Shown one piece after another: positions 8,277 through 14,618 of a DNA stretch of 15,900 nucleotides. The stretch is from positions 1 through 15,900 of the forward strand of contig JBHASY010000021.1 of the NCBI GenBank assembly GCA_041831635.1, read 5' to 3'. This DNA comes from Acetoanaerobium sp041831635 (GTDB taxonomy: Bacteria > Bacillota > Clostridia > Peptostreptococcales > Filifactoraceae). The notes under the pieces were generated by a model that worked only from the letters and a program-made list of their open reading frames with translations, was not told the DNA's origin and made no database searches. How positions within the stretch are numbered: the stretch's first letter is position 1; each line of letters begins with the position of its first letter. Made by a program: the position numbers and the translations under genes.

Positions 8277-8939
8277 TTATTTCCATACTTCTTTACCCTT
8301 ACCGGAGCCGATTTCGAAATGATATTTCACGATTCCAAGATCAATTTTTGTGTAAAATCCAAGCCCTGATACTTTTACCATAACTTGATTATCGTTTCTT
8401 TCAAAACGGAACTTTTGCTGATTCATCGCAGTAGGTGCAAGAAGTGCAGCTTCCAAGCCAATCCTATACCAGTTAGGATCTCCGTCTTTATAATCACTTA
8501 TTTCTGTGATGGATTTTACCTTGTGACCTGCTCCGCCGCTTTCTCCATATCCAAGAGCTACAACCAAATACCTCTTCTCTTTGGCCTTAACTGTTCCATG
8601 AGTCTTTCCCTTTTTATAGGTCAACGCAACCCAGCATGAATTGATTCCAAGCTCCTGTGCCTTAAGCACGACTCTTTCACCATAATATCCTGCTTCAACA
8701 TCCTTTCCTTTCGGGCCTACGATCACCAGGTAGTTCCTACACCCTTTGAACTGACCATATGTTGGTTTCCCTGCCTGAAAGGCCTCCGGTTCGTTTGTTA
8801 TCAGTTGGATGTTCATACCGCCTTCATGATTACAGGCATCAATTTCTTGCTGTAGCGTTTTTATTATTCCTTCATCAAGCGCCTTGTCCGTAAAGTGCCT
8901 TACAGAATGTCTTTGCTTTATTATTTCCATCATATTCAT
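8277..8939 (-). CDS. Nitroreductase family protein, TM1586-like
   Basis: Predicted FMN-dependent oxidoreductase of 220 aa. The N-terminus MMEIIKQRHSVRHFTDK is the usual nitroreductase FMN-binding start with RHSVR. GERVVLKAQELGINSCWVAL and LEAALLAPTAMNQQKFRF are also family features. The compact length and arrangement fit the TM1586-type subgroup. The start at 8939 is set by AAGGAGG on the minus strand at 8948-8954; a TTG frame reaching 8963 would include that site. It is downstream of the arsR-type gene on the same strand with a 133-base gap holding no clear gene, so the two may be co-transcribed. The substrate is unknown. Confidence 0.88.
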   Translation of the reverse strand: MNMMEIIKQRHSVRHFTDKALDEGIIKTLQQEIDACNHEGGMNIQLITNEPEAFQAGKPTYGQFKGCRNYLVIVGPKGKDVEAGYYGERVVLKAQELGINSCWVALTYKKGKTHGTVKAKEKRYLVVALGYGESGGAGHKVKSITEISDYKDGDPNWYRIGLEAALLAPTAMNQQKFRFERNDNQVMVKVSGLGFYTKIDLGIVKYHFEIGSGKGKEVWK

Positions 8940-9072
8940 AATTATTTCCTCCTTAAATCTCAAAGATTTTTGTTTTTATTGCTGTATCGTGGTCCGGCAA
9001 TGTTCATTCATCCGGAATTTGTGCAATTGCTTCAGTGACCTCATTGCCTCATTCAGATTCTATGCAACTTCC

Positions 9073-9429
9073 TTAATCATCGCCACTCCTATTCGGAAGT
9101 GACATCATAATCTCTTTTGCGTGTACAAGCATACCGATAAGTTTGTCAAAAGCTTCCATGTCTGCATCAAAATAATAATAATTCTTTGTTCCCTCACGTC
9201 TCATCTTCACAATACCCGCATCTTTAAGAATCTGCAGATGATGTGATACTGCAGGTCTTGAAAGTTTAGTGTTTTCTGCAATGTCATTTACTCGCATACC
9301 GTTGCAGTCTCCGCTTTGCATCATTACAAGGATCAGGTGTTGTCTCATCTCATCCCCCAAGGCGATTAGGATTTTCTGTGTATCTCTGATTTCATCTGAA
9401 AGTTTCTTTATTTCTTTTTCAGGTTTCAC
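9073..9429 (-). CDS. ArsR family winged-helix regulator
   Basis: Small DNA-binding protein of 118 aa starting at GTG, with AGAGGTG just upstream. The winged helix is clear: MRVNDIAENTKLSRPAVSHH at 45-64 includes the recognition helix, followed by LQILKDAGIV and the wing MRREGTKNYYYFD. It lacks the CxC-type metal pocket of metal-sensing ArsR proteins; only one Cys (42) is seen, so a non-metal signal is more likely. The C-terminal helix (about 92-110) should form the dimer. It probably controls itself and the downstream nitroreductase. Confidence 0.9.
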   Translation of the reverse strand: MKPEKEIKKLSDEIRDTQKILIALGDEMRQHLILVMMQSGDCNGMRVNDIAENTKLSRPAVSHHLQILKDAGIVKMRREGTKNYYYFDADMEAFDKLIGMLVHAKEIMMSLPNRSGDD

Positions 9430-9453
9430 TTTTCACCTCTTTTGTTTAAGTGT

Positions 9454-9491
9454 TTGAACTATTATACCCCAATAATGCGTAAAAAGTTCAA
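9454..9491 (-). promoter_or_regulatory. arsR promoter with nested inverted repeats
   Basis: On the minus strand TATAAT (9466-9461) is a perfect -10, with TTGAAC (9491-9486) as a 19-base-spaced -35. Two inverted repeats are nested here: TTGAACT/AGTTCAA at 9454-9460 and 9485-9491, and ATTAT/ATAAT at 9461-9465 and 9472-9476 over the -10. This is where an ArsR autorepressor would bind. Confidence 0.55.
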
Positions 9492-9606
9492 TGGTAAAGA
9501 AAATCGAGACGAATATCTGATTGTCCTTACCGCAACTTGTGCGCTTTCATTTTTTAATTACCTTTTTATTACTTTTTGAATCACTGAGAATTCAAAATTT
9601 ATATTA

Positions 9607-9975
9607 TTATTCTATTCCAAATTCATCAGCATATTTAACTATACCTTGAATAGATGGAGCATCTTTCCTTATTTTATATGCCATAAAATTTTCACTTGGT
9701 ACATCAAAAGGCGGGAGAATTCCATTCCCATCCTGAAAATGATGTATTCGTTTAAATCTGTAATGAAAGTCGATGATGTCTTTTAAAGTCAGTGTTTCTT
9801 TTTTTATATTTTTATTTCTTTTAAGTTCTTCTAAAAATTCTAATTGCTGTATAAAGTCAGAAGACCCTACAGAATAAGGCAGGATATATCTCCTCGTAAG
9901 AGCATGGCGGGGTGCTTCGTTGTTTGGAAATACCGGGGCTAAAGCGGTACAATAAATTATCAATAAGTACATCAT
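9607..9975 (-). pseudogene. Broken Fic-domain protein gene
   Basis: The frame contains TLTLKDIIDFHYRFKRIHHF followed by QDGNG. This is the Fic active-site helix and HxFxDGNG motif (catalytic His78), preceded by the usual helix of the family. After DGNG the conserved arginine-containing continuation (normally G/N-R-x-x-R) is missing; the sequence runs ILPPFDVPSENFMAYK and stops within 40 residues. The ~60 residues before the helix match only loosely, and there is no credible start or ribosome binding site. Intact Fic proteins modify target proteins, usually by AMP transfer, and often occur in toxin-antitoxin or mobile modules. Loss of the arginines and ends makes activity unlikely. I judge it a remnant of about 120 codons. 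Confidence 0.65.
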
Positions 9976-9993
9976 TTACGAAGCAAGAGTATT

Positions 9994-10272
9994 GTGAATG
10001 GCAATAGACTTGTTTTTGTAAAAATTGACTGTTACAATTTGCTGTTAAGGGGATCTCCCCTCTATCTTTCAAGATATGGAAAAGAAGGTAATTATGAAAT
10101 ACTATGCCCTGAAAAGGCAGAATTCAAGACAGAAGAAAATGAAACAGTTTTCAAACGGGTAGGCGATATCCTTATTTCCTCAAGATGGTATGAGAACCAG
10201 AAATATCATGAAGAGACAATTTCAGCTATATTGCTTTATTTATCTATTTTTATATTGAAAAATTTCATTTAA
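9994..10272 (+). CDS. Short unrecognised ORF ahead of a terminator, possible remnant
   Basis: A GTG-initiated frame of 92 codons (the frame is open from 9967) encodes RGSPLYLSRYGKEGNYEILC, then a charged stretch PEKAEFKTEENETVFKRVGD, and ends in a hydrophobic tail ILLYLSIFILKNF. No family is recognised and the ribosome binding site is poor. In favour of it being, or once being, coding are protein-like composition in the middle and a strong + strand terminator beginning 11 bases after the stop. It overlaps the decayed Fic region's upstream side. It may be the 3' end of a larger lost gene. Confidence 0.35.
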   Translation: MNGNRLVFVKIDCYNLLLRGSPLYLSRYGKEGNYEILCPEKAEFKTEENETVFKRVGDILISSRWYENQKYHEETISAILLYLSIFILKNFI

Positions 10273-10282
10273 TGGGAACTTG

Positions 10283-10306
10283 AGGAGACTTATTAAGTCT
10301 CCTTTT
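10283..10306 (+). terminator. Rho-independent terminator, + strand
   Basis: AGGAGACTT (10283-10291) pairs perfectly with AAGTCTCCT (10295-10303) around an ATT loop and runs into TTTT. The T-run is only on the + strand side, so it terminates rightward transcription, 11 bases after the stop of the 92-codon frame. Confidence 0.8.
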
Positions 10307-10316
10307 ATGTTGATAT

Positions 10317-10604
10317 TCATCTAAAATAAAAAATTTTTTCTTTTGTCGTTAAAAATCCGTCAAAATTAACAAAAACTTTATTTTTGAGTGTTTTTCTTTG
10401 CGAAGTTAACTTGAAGCTAATGAAGAAACGTTCACAGCAGGCATTATCGAAAGGATAACACTTCTTTGAAGAAGACTGGACAACATTGCATAAATCCAAG
10501 AGCTTTCTGGATGCAAAAGCGGTATATTCAGAGCCTTGGTCAGAATGAAAAATCAATCCATATTGCACATTTCGGTTACTGTAGGCTTTACGAAATGCAG
10601 TCAT
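10317..10604 (-). pseudogene. IS3 orfB (DDE transposase) C-terminal fragment
   Basis: The frame encodes GLIFHSDQGSEYT, containing the second catalytic Asp region of rve/DDE integrases, then RKLLDLCNVVQSSSKKCYPF, DNACCERFFISFK with the catalytic Glu. After that it diverges into an unrelated tail. In the same frame before the ATG at 10604, codons for KHDINLT still fit the family, so the true break is slightly upstream, near 10625. The first ~170 residues, including the first catalytic Asp, are missing. Confidence 0.8.
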
Positions 10605-10617
10605 GGTTAAATTTATA

Positions 10618-10899
10618 TCATGTTTTGACGATATGTGCCAACAGATAATATGGCAATCGCTTTTTTAAGATTAGATTCTCCTCTTCCAGTTGAGCGTTAC
10701 GCTTTTGGAGTTCTTTAATCTGTTTAGAGGTTCATATGTCTGCATCAAGAGTTTCAACAGTAGAGTATTGTTTTATCCATTTGTTTATTGCACTTAAGGA
10801 AATACCGTACTCGCGGCTGAGTTGTGATTGAGATTTACCATTTTGATGAAGGGATAAGATGGACTTTTTAAAGTCCTCATCATAACGATTGTTAGGCAT
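10618..10899 (-). pseudogene. IS3 orfA with in-frame stop codon
   Basis: From the ATG at 10899 the minus strand encodes MPNNRYDEDFKKSILSLHQN and a helix-turn-helix SQSQLSREYGISLSAINKWI, typical of IS3/IS150 OrfA. A TGA at codon 56 (10734-10732) interrupts the frame. The same frame then resumes with the leucine-zipper-like KQIKELQKRNAQLEEENLIL and ends at TGA 10620-10618. AGGAG lies just before the ATG. The gene is a pseudogene by a single nonsense change. Confidence 0.8.
10660..10666 (-). promoter_or_regulatory. Programmed -1 frameshift heptamer of the IS3 element
   Basis: A AAA AAG on the minus strand, in the correct phase after codon TTA of orfA, matches the slippery site that joins OrfA to OrfB in IS3-family elements. 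In the -1 frame the next residues are AIAIL, as expected for the start of OrfB. That frame ends soon after at TAA because of the internal deletion. Confidence 0.6.
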
Positions 10900-10917
10900 A
10901 AAATACTCCTTTCTTTT

Positions 10918-10976
10918 TGTCTACTTTATTGTATCAATATATTCTATATTATGTCTACTTTATTAGTATAGATCCA
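10918..10976. repeat. IS3 left inverted repeat and internal direct repeat
   Basis: TGTCTACTTTATT occurs at 10918-10930 and again at 10952-10964, 34 bases apart. The outer copy extends to the outer end CCA at 10976, so on the minus strand the end reads TGGATC...GTAGACA. It matches the 25-base end of the second IS3 remnant (12369-12393) at about 14 of 25 positions, including the outer TG and the inner GACA. Confidence 0.6.
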
Positions 10977-10990
10977 AGGAATGTGAAGAT

Positions 10991-11144
10991 ATGAGTTATA
11001 AAAAAGATAAAGAAATTTTTTAAATGCCCTTGACAAAATGTATCAGAAGATACTCTCCTTAAAGCAATGGAAATAGCGGGAAATGATGAACTTGATAAAA
11101 ATATTGAAGTTGAAAGAAAAAAGAGGAAATCAAGACAACTATAG
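10991..11144 (+). pseudogene. Small ORF broken by two apparent single-base losses
   Basis: ATG at 10991 with AGGA upstream gives MSYKKDKEIF then stop. Adding one T to the T6 run (about 11019-11024) and one A to the A4 run near 11036 would restore one frame: MSYKKDKEIFLNALDK then NVSEDTLLKAMEIAGNDELD then KNIEVERKKRKSRQL, 51 aa, ending at TAG 11142-11144. The restored protein is charged and helical-looking. No family is recognised. It begins 14 bases outside the IS3 left end. Homopolymer sequencing errors would also explain it. Confidence 0.4.
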
Positions 11145-11256
11145 GAAATGCAAAGGTTTAAATGAAAATTAGAATTTATTAAATAATTACAAGAGACTAT
11201 CGATATATAACATAAGTATTAGATAATGTATTGTTTATTTTTTAAGGAGGTTTTCT

Positions 11257-11385
11257 GTGTGTAATCTAAAAAGATTTAAAAGTATTTTATTCACTTTGAT
11301 TCTGGCAATTACATTGGTATCAGCTTCTTCCTTAAATGTTGTTACGGCATCTGGTAGCAAAACATTTACTTTATCTGGCAAATAA
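11257..11385 (+). CDS. Short secreted peptide or truncated exported protein
   Basis: A perfect AAGGAGG at 11244-11250 precedes a GTG start at 11257. The 42-aa product has a classical signal peptide: basic MCNLKRFK, a hydrophobic core SILFTLILAITLVSA and a likely cleavage after VVTA, leaving only about 12 residues (SGSKTFTLSGK). Such a short mature part suggests either a secreted peptide or, more likely, an exported protein cut short by a frameshift, since the +1 frame stays open to 11509. No family is recognised. Confidence 0.5.
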   Translation: MCNLKRFKSILFTLILAITLVSASSLNVVTASGSKTFTLSGK

Positions 11386-11509
11386 AATATTAGATACTAA
11401 TAACTTTTTGGAAGACTTACTGACATGGGTACAAAATCATATAGTAGACCGTCTGTCACAATATATTGGGACGATGAGTTTCGCAATTAACTACAAGGTA
11501 GGGATGTAA
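11336..11509 (+). CDS. 57-codon frame overlapping the signal-peptide ORF, possible frameshifted continuation
   Basis: The frame from ATG 11336 runs to TAA 11507-11509, directly against the next gene's ATG at 11510. It has no ribosome binding site of its own at 11336. Its later part, NKILDTNNFLEDLLTWVQNH then IVDRLSQYIGTMSFAINYK, reads like real protein. It may be the continuation of the signal-peptide ORF after a one-base shift near 11370-11385, giving a secreted protein of roughly 80 residues. Chance openness is not excluded. Confidence 0.3.
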   Translation: MLLRHLVAKHLLYLANKILDTNNFLEDLLTWVQNHIVDRLSQYIGTMSFAINYKVGM

Positions 11510-12304
11510 ATGAAAATAAATGATTTAAACTACAATAATTCTACTAATACACGTTTCTTTCCTAAAAATTCAAATATTGTTTCAAAAGAAGATGCCAATT
11601 CTCAAACAACCTTTAAAACAGATAGTATGGAAATATCAGATGAAGGGAAAAGACTTTCAAATTATAATATATCTGCAACATCAGGTAAAGACAAGCTTGG
11701 AATTAGTAAGGGAAAAGACGAAAACTCTTTTGTTGTGCATTTTCAAGATTCAGCTATGGTATCAAGAGCTGTTGCTAGAGGATATATTACTGTAAATGGA
11801 AAAAGAATAGAGCTTTTAGAAGAAGATAAAAAATCACTTATTGAAGAAGATAAAAAAGCTGAAGCTCAAAGATTATATTATTTCAATATGAGCTCATTAG
11901 AACATAATATGAAAGTAGCACAGCAGCAAAGTGCAGCATGGGAATGGCATTTTAAACAAGAAGAAAAGATACTAAAATTACAATTAAAATTAGCAAAAGG
12001 TGAAAAGATTACTCCAGAAGAAGAAAAAATGCTTTTGGAAAAAGATCCTCAAGGATATCAGATAGCATTAATGCTCAGAAATATGAATAGGGATAAAAAG
12101 AAAACAAATGATTATGCATCTGCTGTACAAAATAAGAATGAAGAAAATTATATGAAAGACTTAGAAAAGCGTTCGCAGGGAATTTCCATAAAAGATACTG
12201 AATGGAAAGGAGCTGACACTACTTTAAATATATCTTTTTCAGGAGAAAAAGTAACAGTAGGAGAGATATCAGCTCGAGAATTCTTTATAAACAAAGTAGA
12301 TTAA
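11510..12304 (+). CDS. Hypothetical 264-aa charged helical protein
   Basis: Intact gene with AAGGTAGGG ending 7 bases before its ATG and a strong terminator after it. No signal peptide or membrane segment is seen. The N-terminus is Asn/Ser-rich and disordered-looking, with DSMEISDEGKRLSNY near residue 38. This resembles the short D-x-hydrophobic-x-I/L-S motif of clostridial FlgM-like and related proteins, but that is weak. Residues 105-190 are strongly helical and Lys/Glu/Gln-rich, with coiled-coil character and a KITPEEEKMLLEKDPQGYQI segment. The last ~40 residues turn beta-like. I do not recognise a family with confidence. It sits intact among decayed genes, so it may be cargo of a mobile element. 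Confidence 0.8.
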   Translation: MKINDLNYNNSTNTRFFPKNSNIVSKEDANSQTTFKTDSMEISDEGKRLSNYNISATSGKDKLGISKGKDENSFVVHFQDSAMVSRAVARGYITVNGKRIELLEEDKKSLIEEDKKAEAQRLYYFNMSSLEHNMKVAQQQSAAWEWHFKQEEKILKLQLKLAKGEKITPEEEKMLLEKDPQGYQIALMLRNMNRDKKKTNDYASAVQNKNEENYMKDLEKRSQGISIKDTEWKGADTTLNISFSGEKVTVGEISAREFFINKVD

Positions 12305-12316
12305 GGTAACTTAATT

Positions 12317-12359
12317 AAGACCGTAGTTAACATAAAGTTAATTGCGGTCTTTATATTTT
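12317..12359 (+). terminator. Rho-independent terminator after the 264-aa gene
   Basis: AAGACCGTAGTTAAC (12317-12331) pairs with GTTAATTGCGGTCTT (12337-12351) over 15 positions with two G-U pairs and a loop ATAAA, followed by TATATTTT. It starts 12 bases after the stop codon. Confidence 0.85.
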
Positions 12360-12368
12360 GGCGGGCAA

Positions 12369-12393
12369 TGAACCATAGTCAAGTAAGTGGACA
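12369..12393. repeat. IS3 right terminal inverted repeat
   Basis: A 25-base end starting TGAACCATAGTC and finishing AGTGGACA, with the TG outer terminus typical of IS3-family ends, 10 bases after the terminator's T-run. Confidence 0.6.
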
Positions 12394-12566
12394 CAATTAT
12401 TAGAAAAAACTTGGAAATGTCAACTTTTATTCACAGCAAGCATTATCGAGGGGGTAACCTTTCTTTGAGAATGATTGCACGACATCAAGAGAATCCAATA
12501 ATTGTCTGAATGCAAAAGCAGTATATGGAGATCCTCGATCAGAATGGAACATAAGTCCTTTAATAT
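12369..12566 (-). mobile_element. Second IS3-family remnant (3' end)
   Basis: The minus strand encodes GLMFHSDRGSPYTAFAFRQL then LDSLDVVQSFSKKGYPLDNA then CCE, followed at once by a stop. This is the catalytic core of IS3 OrfB, cut short on both sides. The terminal repeat at 12369-12393 marks the right end of the element. Bases 12430-12546 align with 10431-10548 of the first remnant but differ at many positions, so these are two related, separately aged copies in the same orientation. Confidence 0.75.
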
Positions 12567-12768
12567 AGGACTTAAAACATTGGAACTTTTAAGAGCTGCA
12601 AGAAATAAAACTCAAATCATAGTATTTAGTGATAATATAAAAAATAAAGATATGCTTATAAAAAATATTTTAGATGATTTTAGAAAAGACTACCCTAATG
12701 TGGACCTGAAGCTGAAAGTTTCAAGCAAAAAATACCACGATAGATATGTTGCAATAGACTATGGAACA
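12567..12768 (+). pseudogene. Fragment resembling the C-terminal domain of ORF6N-type phage proteins
   Basis: An open + frame reads LKTLELLRAARNKTQIIVFS, DNIKNKD, DDFRKDYPNVDLKLKV and KKYHDRYVAIDYGT. The order of a LKTLELL helix, an I-V-F-S-D-N strand, a YPNV-LK segment and HDRY-hydrophobic-DY resembles the C-terminal, phospholipase-D-like domain that follows ORF6N or RhuM-type N-termini in phage and mobile-element proteins. The N-terminal part is replaced by the IS3 remnant. After DYGT the reading frame switches to unrelated sequence, so the expected HCGASSKDAG-type ending is missing. Family assignment is from memory of the pattern. Confidence 0.45.
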
Positions 12769-12934
12769 GACACATCTTGCAAAAGAAATCGCAAAGAAAA
12801 CCGGTGATGAGCCGGTTGATATATAAAAATACAACAAAGAGAATAGGTATGAATTCGGATTGAAGGACGGCGAAAATGTAGGTTGTTATTACGGCAGTGG
12901 GGCGGACGATTTTTTGGATCGACTGGACTGCTAA
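12761..12934 (+). pseudogene. Unrecognised gene tail with an in-frame stop
   Basis: In the frame of ATG 12761 the sequence reads THLAKEIAKKTGDEPVDI, then TAA (12824-12826), then in the same frame KYNKENRYEFGLKDGENVGC and YYGSGADDFLDRLDC before TAA 12932-12934. The protein-like quality on both sides of the first stop suggests one gene tail carrying a nonsense change, joined directly to the preceding phage-type fragment. No family is recognised. Confidence 0.35.
12791..12817 (-). terminator. Possible terminator of the lemA operon, minus strand
   Basis: On the minus strand AACCGG (12817-12812), a 7-base loop and CCGGTT (12804-12799) are followed by TTCTTTG. It lies about 180 bases beyond the metallophosphoesterase stop. 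The stem is only 6 bp and sits within a gene remnant, so it may be fortuitous. Confidence 0.35.
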
Positions 12935-12996
12935 TTCCAAATTTCTTCGGTACTCCATATGGTTCATATATCCTATTTTTATATTATTACTATATT

Positions 12997-13824
12997 TTAT
13001 TCTGCTTTAAAATCTATAACGACCAGCTCCGGATTGTTAAAGATTCTAAAAGGAAACAAGCTGTTTCCCAGTCCTCTGCTTACTATCATAGTAGTTGAGT
13101 CTAAAGTGTAAGAACCTGCATCATAGGCAGGAAAAAAACCTTGATGCGGAGCAATTATTCCGCCAATCTTAGGGAGTCTTACCTGCCCGCCATGAGCATG
13201 ACCTGTAAGTACCAAGTCATAACCTGCATCCACATAAGCGCTGAAATATTCCGGTCTATGTGACAGCAAGATGTTGTATATGTGAGAGTCAGCGATTTTT
13301 AAGCTTGCCTTAAATTTTTCTTCTCGGACTTCTTTTTTATAGTATATAGGGTCGTTTACTCCTGTTATCTGAATAGGAATATCGTTATAGTAATAGGTAT
13401 CATGAGCATTTTCAAGTGTAACGATGTGAAGCTCGTTTAGTTTCGGTTTTATTTCATAACCGTCACTGCCGAAGTCATGATTTCCGTTTACTCTGTACAC
13501 TTTGTAGGTCTTGGATAGCCTTGTCATAAGAGAAAGAGAATTTTGATGACCCTTTCTTCTGCCGTCTACTAAATCCCCTGTAAATACTATTAAATCAGGT
13601 TTGATCTCATTTATTTTTTTTATAATTTTTTCTTGATTTTTGCCAAAACTTTTATTGTGTAAATCACTAAGATGTAAAATCCTCAGCCCTGAAAGTTCGT
13701 TTGACTTAATTTCAAAATTAGTTACATCAAGGGTATTGTTGCCATAATAAAGAAAAAACGATAAGAATGAAATAAGTGAAACCAAACGATATAGTCTTTT
13801 TTTAGTTTTGGTTTTGTAATTCAT
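12997..13824 (-). CDS. Membrane-anchored calcineurin-like metallophosphoesterase
   Basis: Predicted two-metal phosphoesterase of 275 aa, similar in layout to YkuE/YaeI-type proteins. A basic N-terminus and one hydrophobic segment (about 11-27) anchor it, leaving the catalytic domain outside. All family motifs are present: HLSDLH at 51-56 (Asp54, His56), TGDLVDGR at 82-89 (Asp84), GNHD at 114-117 (Asn115), SHRPEY around His189 and GHAHGGQ at 208-214 (His209, His211). Its ATG directly follows the TAA of the TPM gene, so translation is probably coupled. The natural substrate cannot be read; lipid- or envelope-linked phosphates are a guess from related proteins. Confidence 0.92.
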   Translation of the reverse strand: MNYKTKTKKRLYRLVSLISFLSFFLYYGNNTLDVTNFEIKSNELSGLRILHLSDLHNKSFGKNQEKIIKKINEIKPDLIVFTGDLVDGRRKGHQNSLSLMTRLSKTYKVYRVNGNHDFGSDGYEIKPKLNELHIVTLENAHDTYYYNDIPIQITGVNDPIYYKKEVREEKFKASLKIADSHIYNILLSHRPEYFSAYVDAGYDLVLTGHAHGGQVRLPKIGGIIAPHQGFFPAYDAGSYTLDSTTMIVSRGLGNSLFPFRIFNNPELVVIDFKAE

Positions 13825-14607
13825 TTAAAAGCCTCGACTTCCTCCACCGCCACCTGAGCGACCGCCTCCGCCAAAGCTTCTGCCACCACTAAAACTTCCT
13901 CTGGAGCTTCTATAGTACCCTCCTCCTCCGCCTCCTGTTCCAAACTTAGCCAGGATAAGAAAAAATATAATAAAACCAATATTGGTAAAAAGGTCCTCTT
14001 TGTTAAATTTAGAGGTTTTCGCTAAAGGGCTTTGAGTTGAACCTGAATATATTTTTTCGCTATCATATCCGTATTCTGCATTTATTTTATCTGTTACCTC
14101 ATAAAAAATCTGCAAGATACCACTGTCATAGTCACCGTCAGATAAAAACGGTATAGCATTATCCAGTATTTTCCCTACAGCACCGTCTGTTATAGCGCCC
14201 TCCAGACCATAGCCCACTTCTATTCTTATTTTTCTTTCTTCCAGTGCAAGTAAGATAAGAACTCCGTTATTTAAATCTTTATTACCTATTTTCCATTTTT
14301 CAAACAATTCTACAGCGTAGGTTTCTATATCTAAACCGCCCATATTGCGAACTGTAGATACAACCACCTGAGGTTTTTCTTTAGTAGATTCATAGTTTAA
14401 GTTCACGGAGCGAATAGAAGTTTTCGTGTCTTGTTTTAGTAAGCCGGCATAGTCGCCATAATAGAACTCTCTGGTAGGTTCAGGTAATTGAGCATAGACA
14501 GTGCCTGTAAATACTAATGATATCACAGCGAGGAGGCTTAAAATCCTAATTACAAACTTTTTATGTAAATTGTTTTTAAATACTGATTCAAAATAAGTTA
14601 TATTCAA
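13825..14607 (-). CDS. TPM-domain (YgcG-type) exported protein with Gly-rich tail
   Basis: Predicted membrane-associated protein of 260 aa. A signal or anchor segment (about residues 17-36, RILSLLAVISLVFTGTVYA) precedes the TPM domain (about 40-180), recognisable by FYYGDYAGLL, PQVVVSTV, GNKDLNNGVLILLALEERKI then RIEVGYGLEGAITDG. A second hydrophobic segment near 212-225 is followed by a Gly/Ser/Arg tail. The TTG at 14607 is preferred because AGGAG lies 8 bases upstream; a GTG at 14616 would abut it. TPM proteins neighbour lemA genes in many bacteria and are linked to membrane stress or quality control. It lies 11 bases after lemA. Confidence 0.88.
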   Translation of the reverse strand: MNITYFESVFKNNLHKKFVIRILSLLAVISLVFTGTVYAQLPEPTREFYYGDYAGLLKQDTKTSIRSVNLNYESTKEKPQVVVSTVRNMGGLDIETYAVELFEKWKIGNKDLNNGVLILLALEERKIRIEVGYGLEGAITDGAVGKILDNAIPFLSDGDYDSGILQIFYEVTDKINAEYGYDSEKIYSGSTQSPLAKTSKFNKEDLFTNIGFIIFFLILAKFGTGGGGGGYYRSSRGSFSGGRSFGGGGRSGGGGGSRGF

Positions 14608-14618
14608 AACTATCACTC

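Larger units (their letters stand above)
10317..10976 (-). mobile_element. Degraded IS3-family insertion sequence
   Basis: On the minus strand the element starts at a 25-base left end (10976-10952) beginning TG and ending AAAGTAGACA. It continues with orfA from 10899, an A6G frameshift heptamer, and only the C-terminal catalytic third of orfB. The middle of orfB, roughly 150-180 codons, is deleted, orfA carries a stop codon, and no right end is found beyond 10317. It cannot encode its own transposase and is an inactive remnant. Confidence 0.8.

Noticed and set aside
8940..8963. Earlier TTG start for the nitroreductase
   Set aside because: The extra codons contain the AAGGAGG that serves the ATG at 8939.
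9574..9597. TTTTGAAT/ATTCAAAA hairpin downstream of the Fic relic
   Set aside because: An AT-only stem with no clear T-run on either strand; too weak to call a terminator.
14608..14616. GTG start for the TPM-domain protein
   Set aside because: It overlaps the AGGAG site; the TTG at 14607 has proper spacing.
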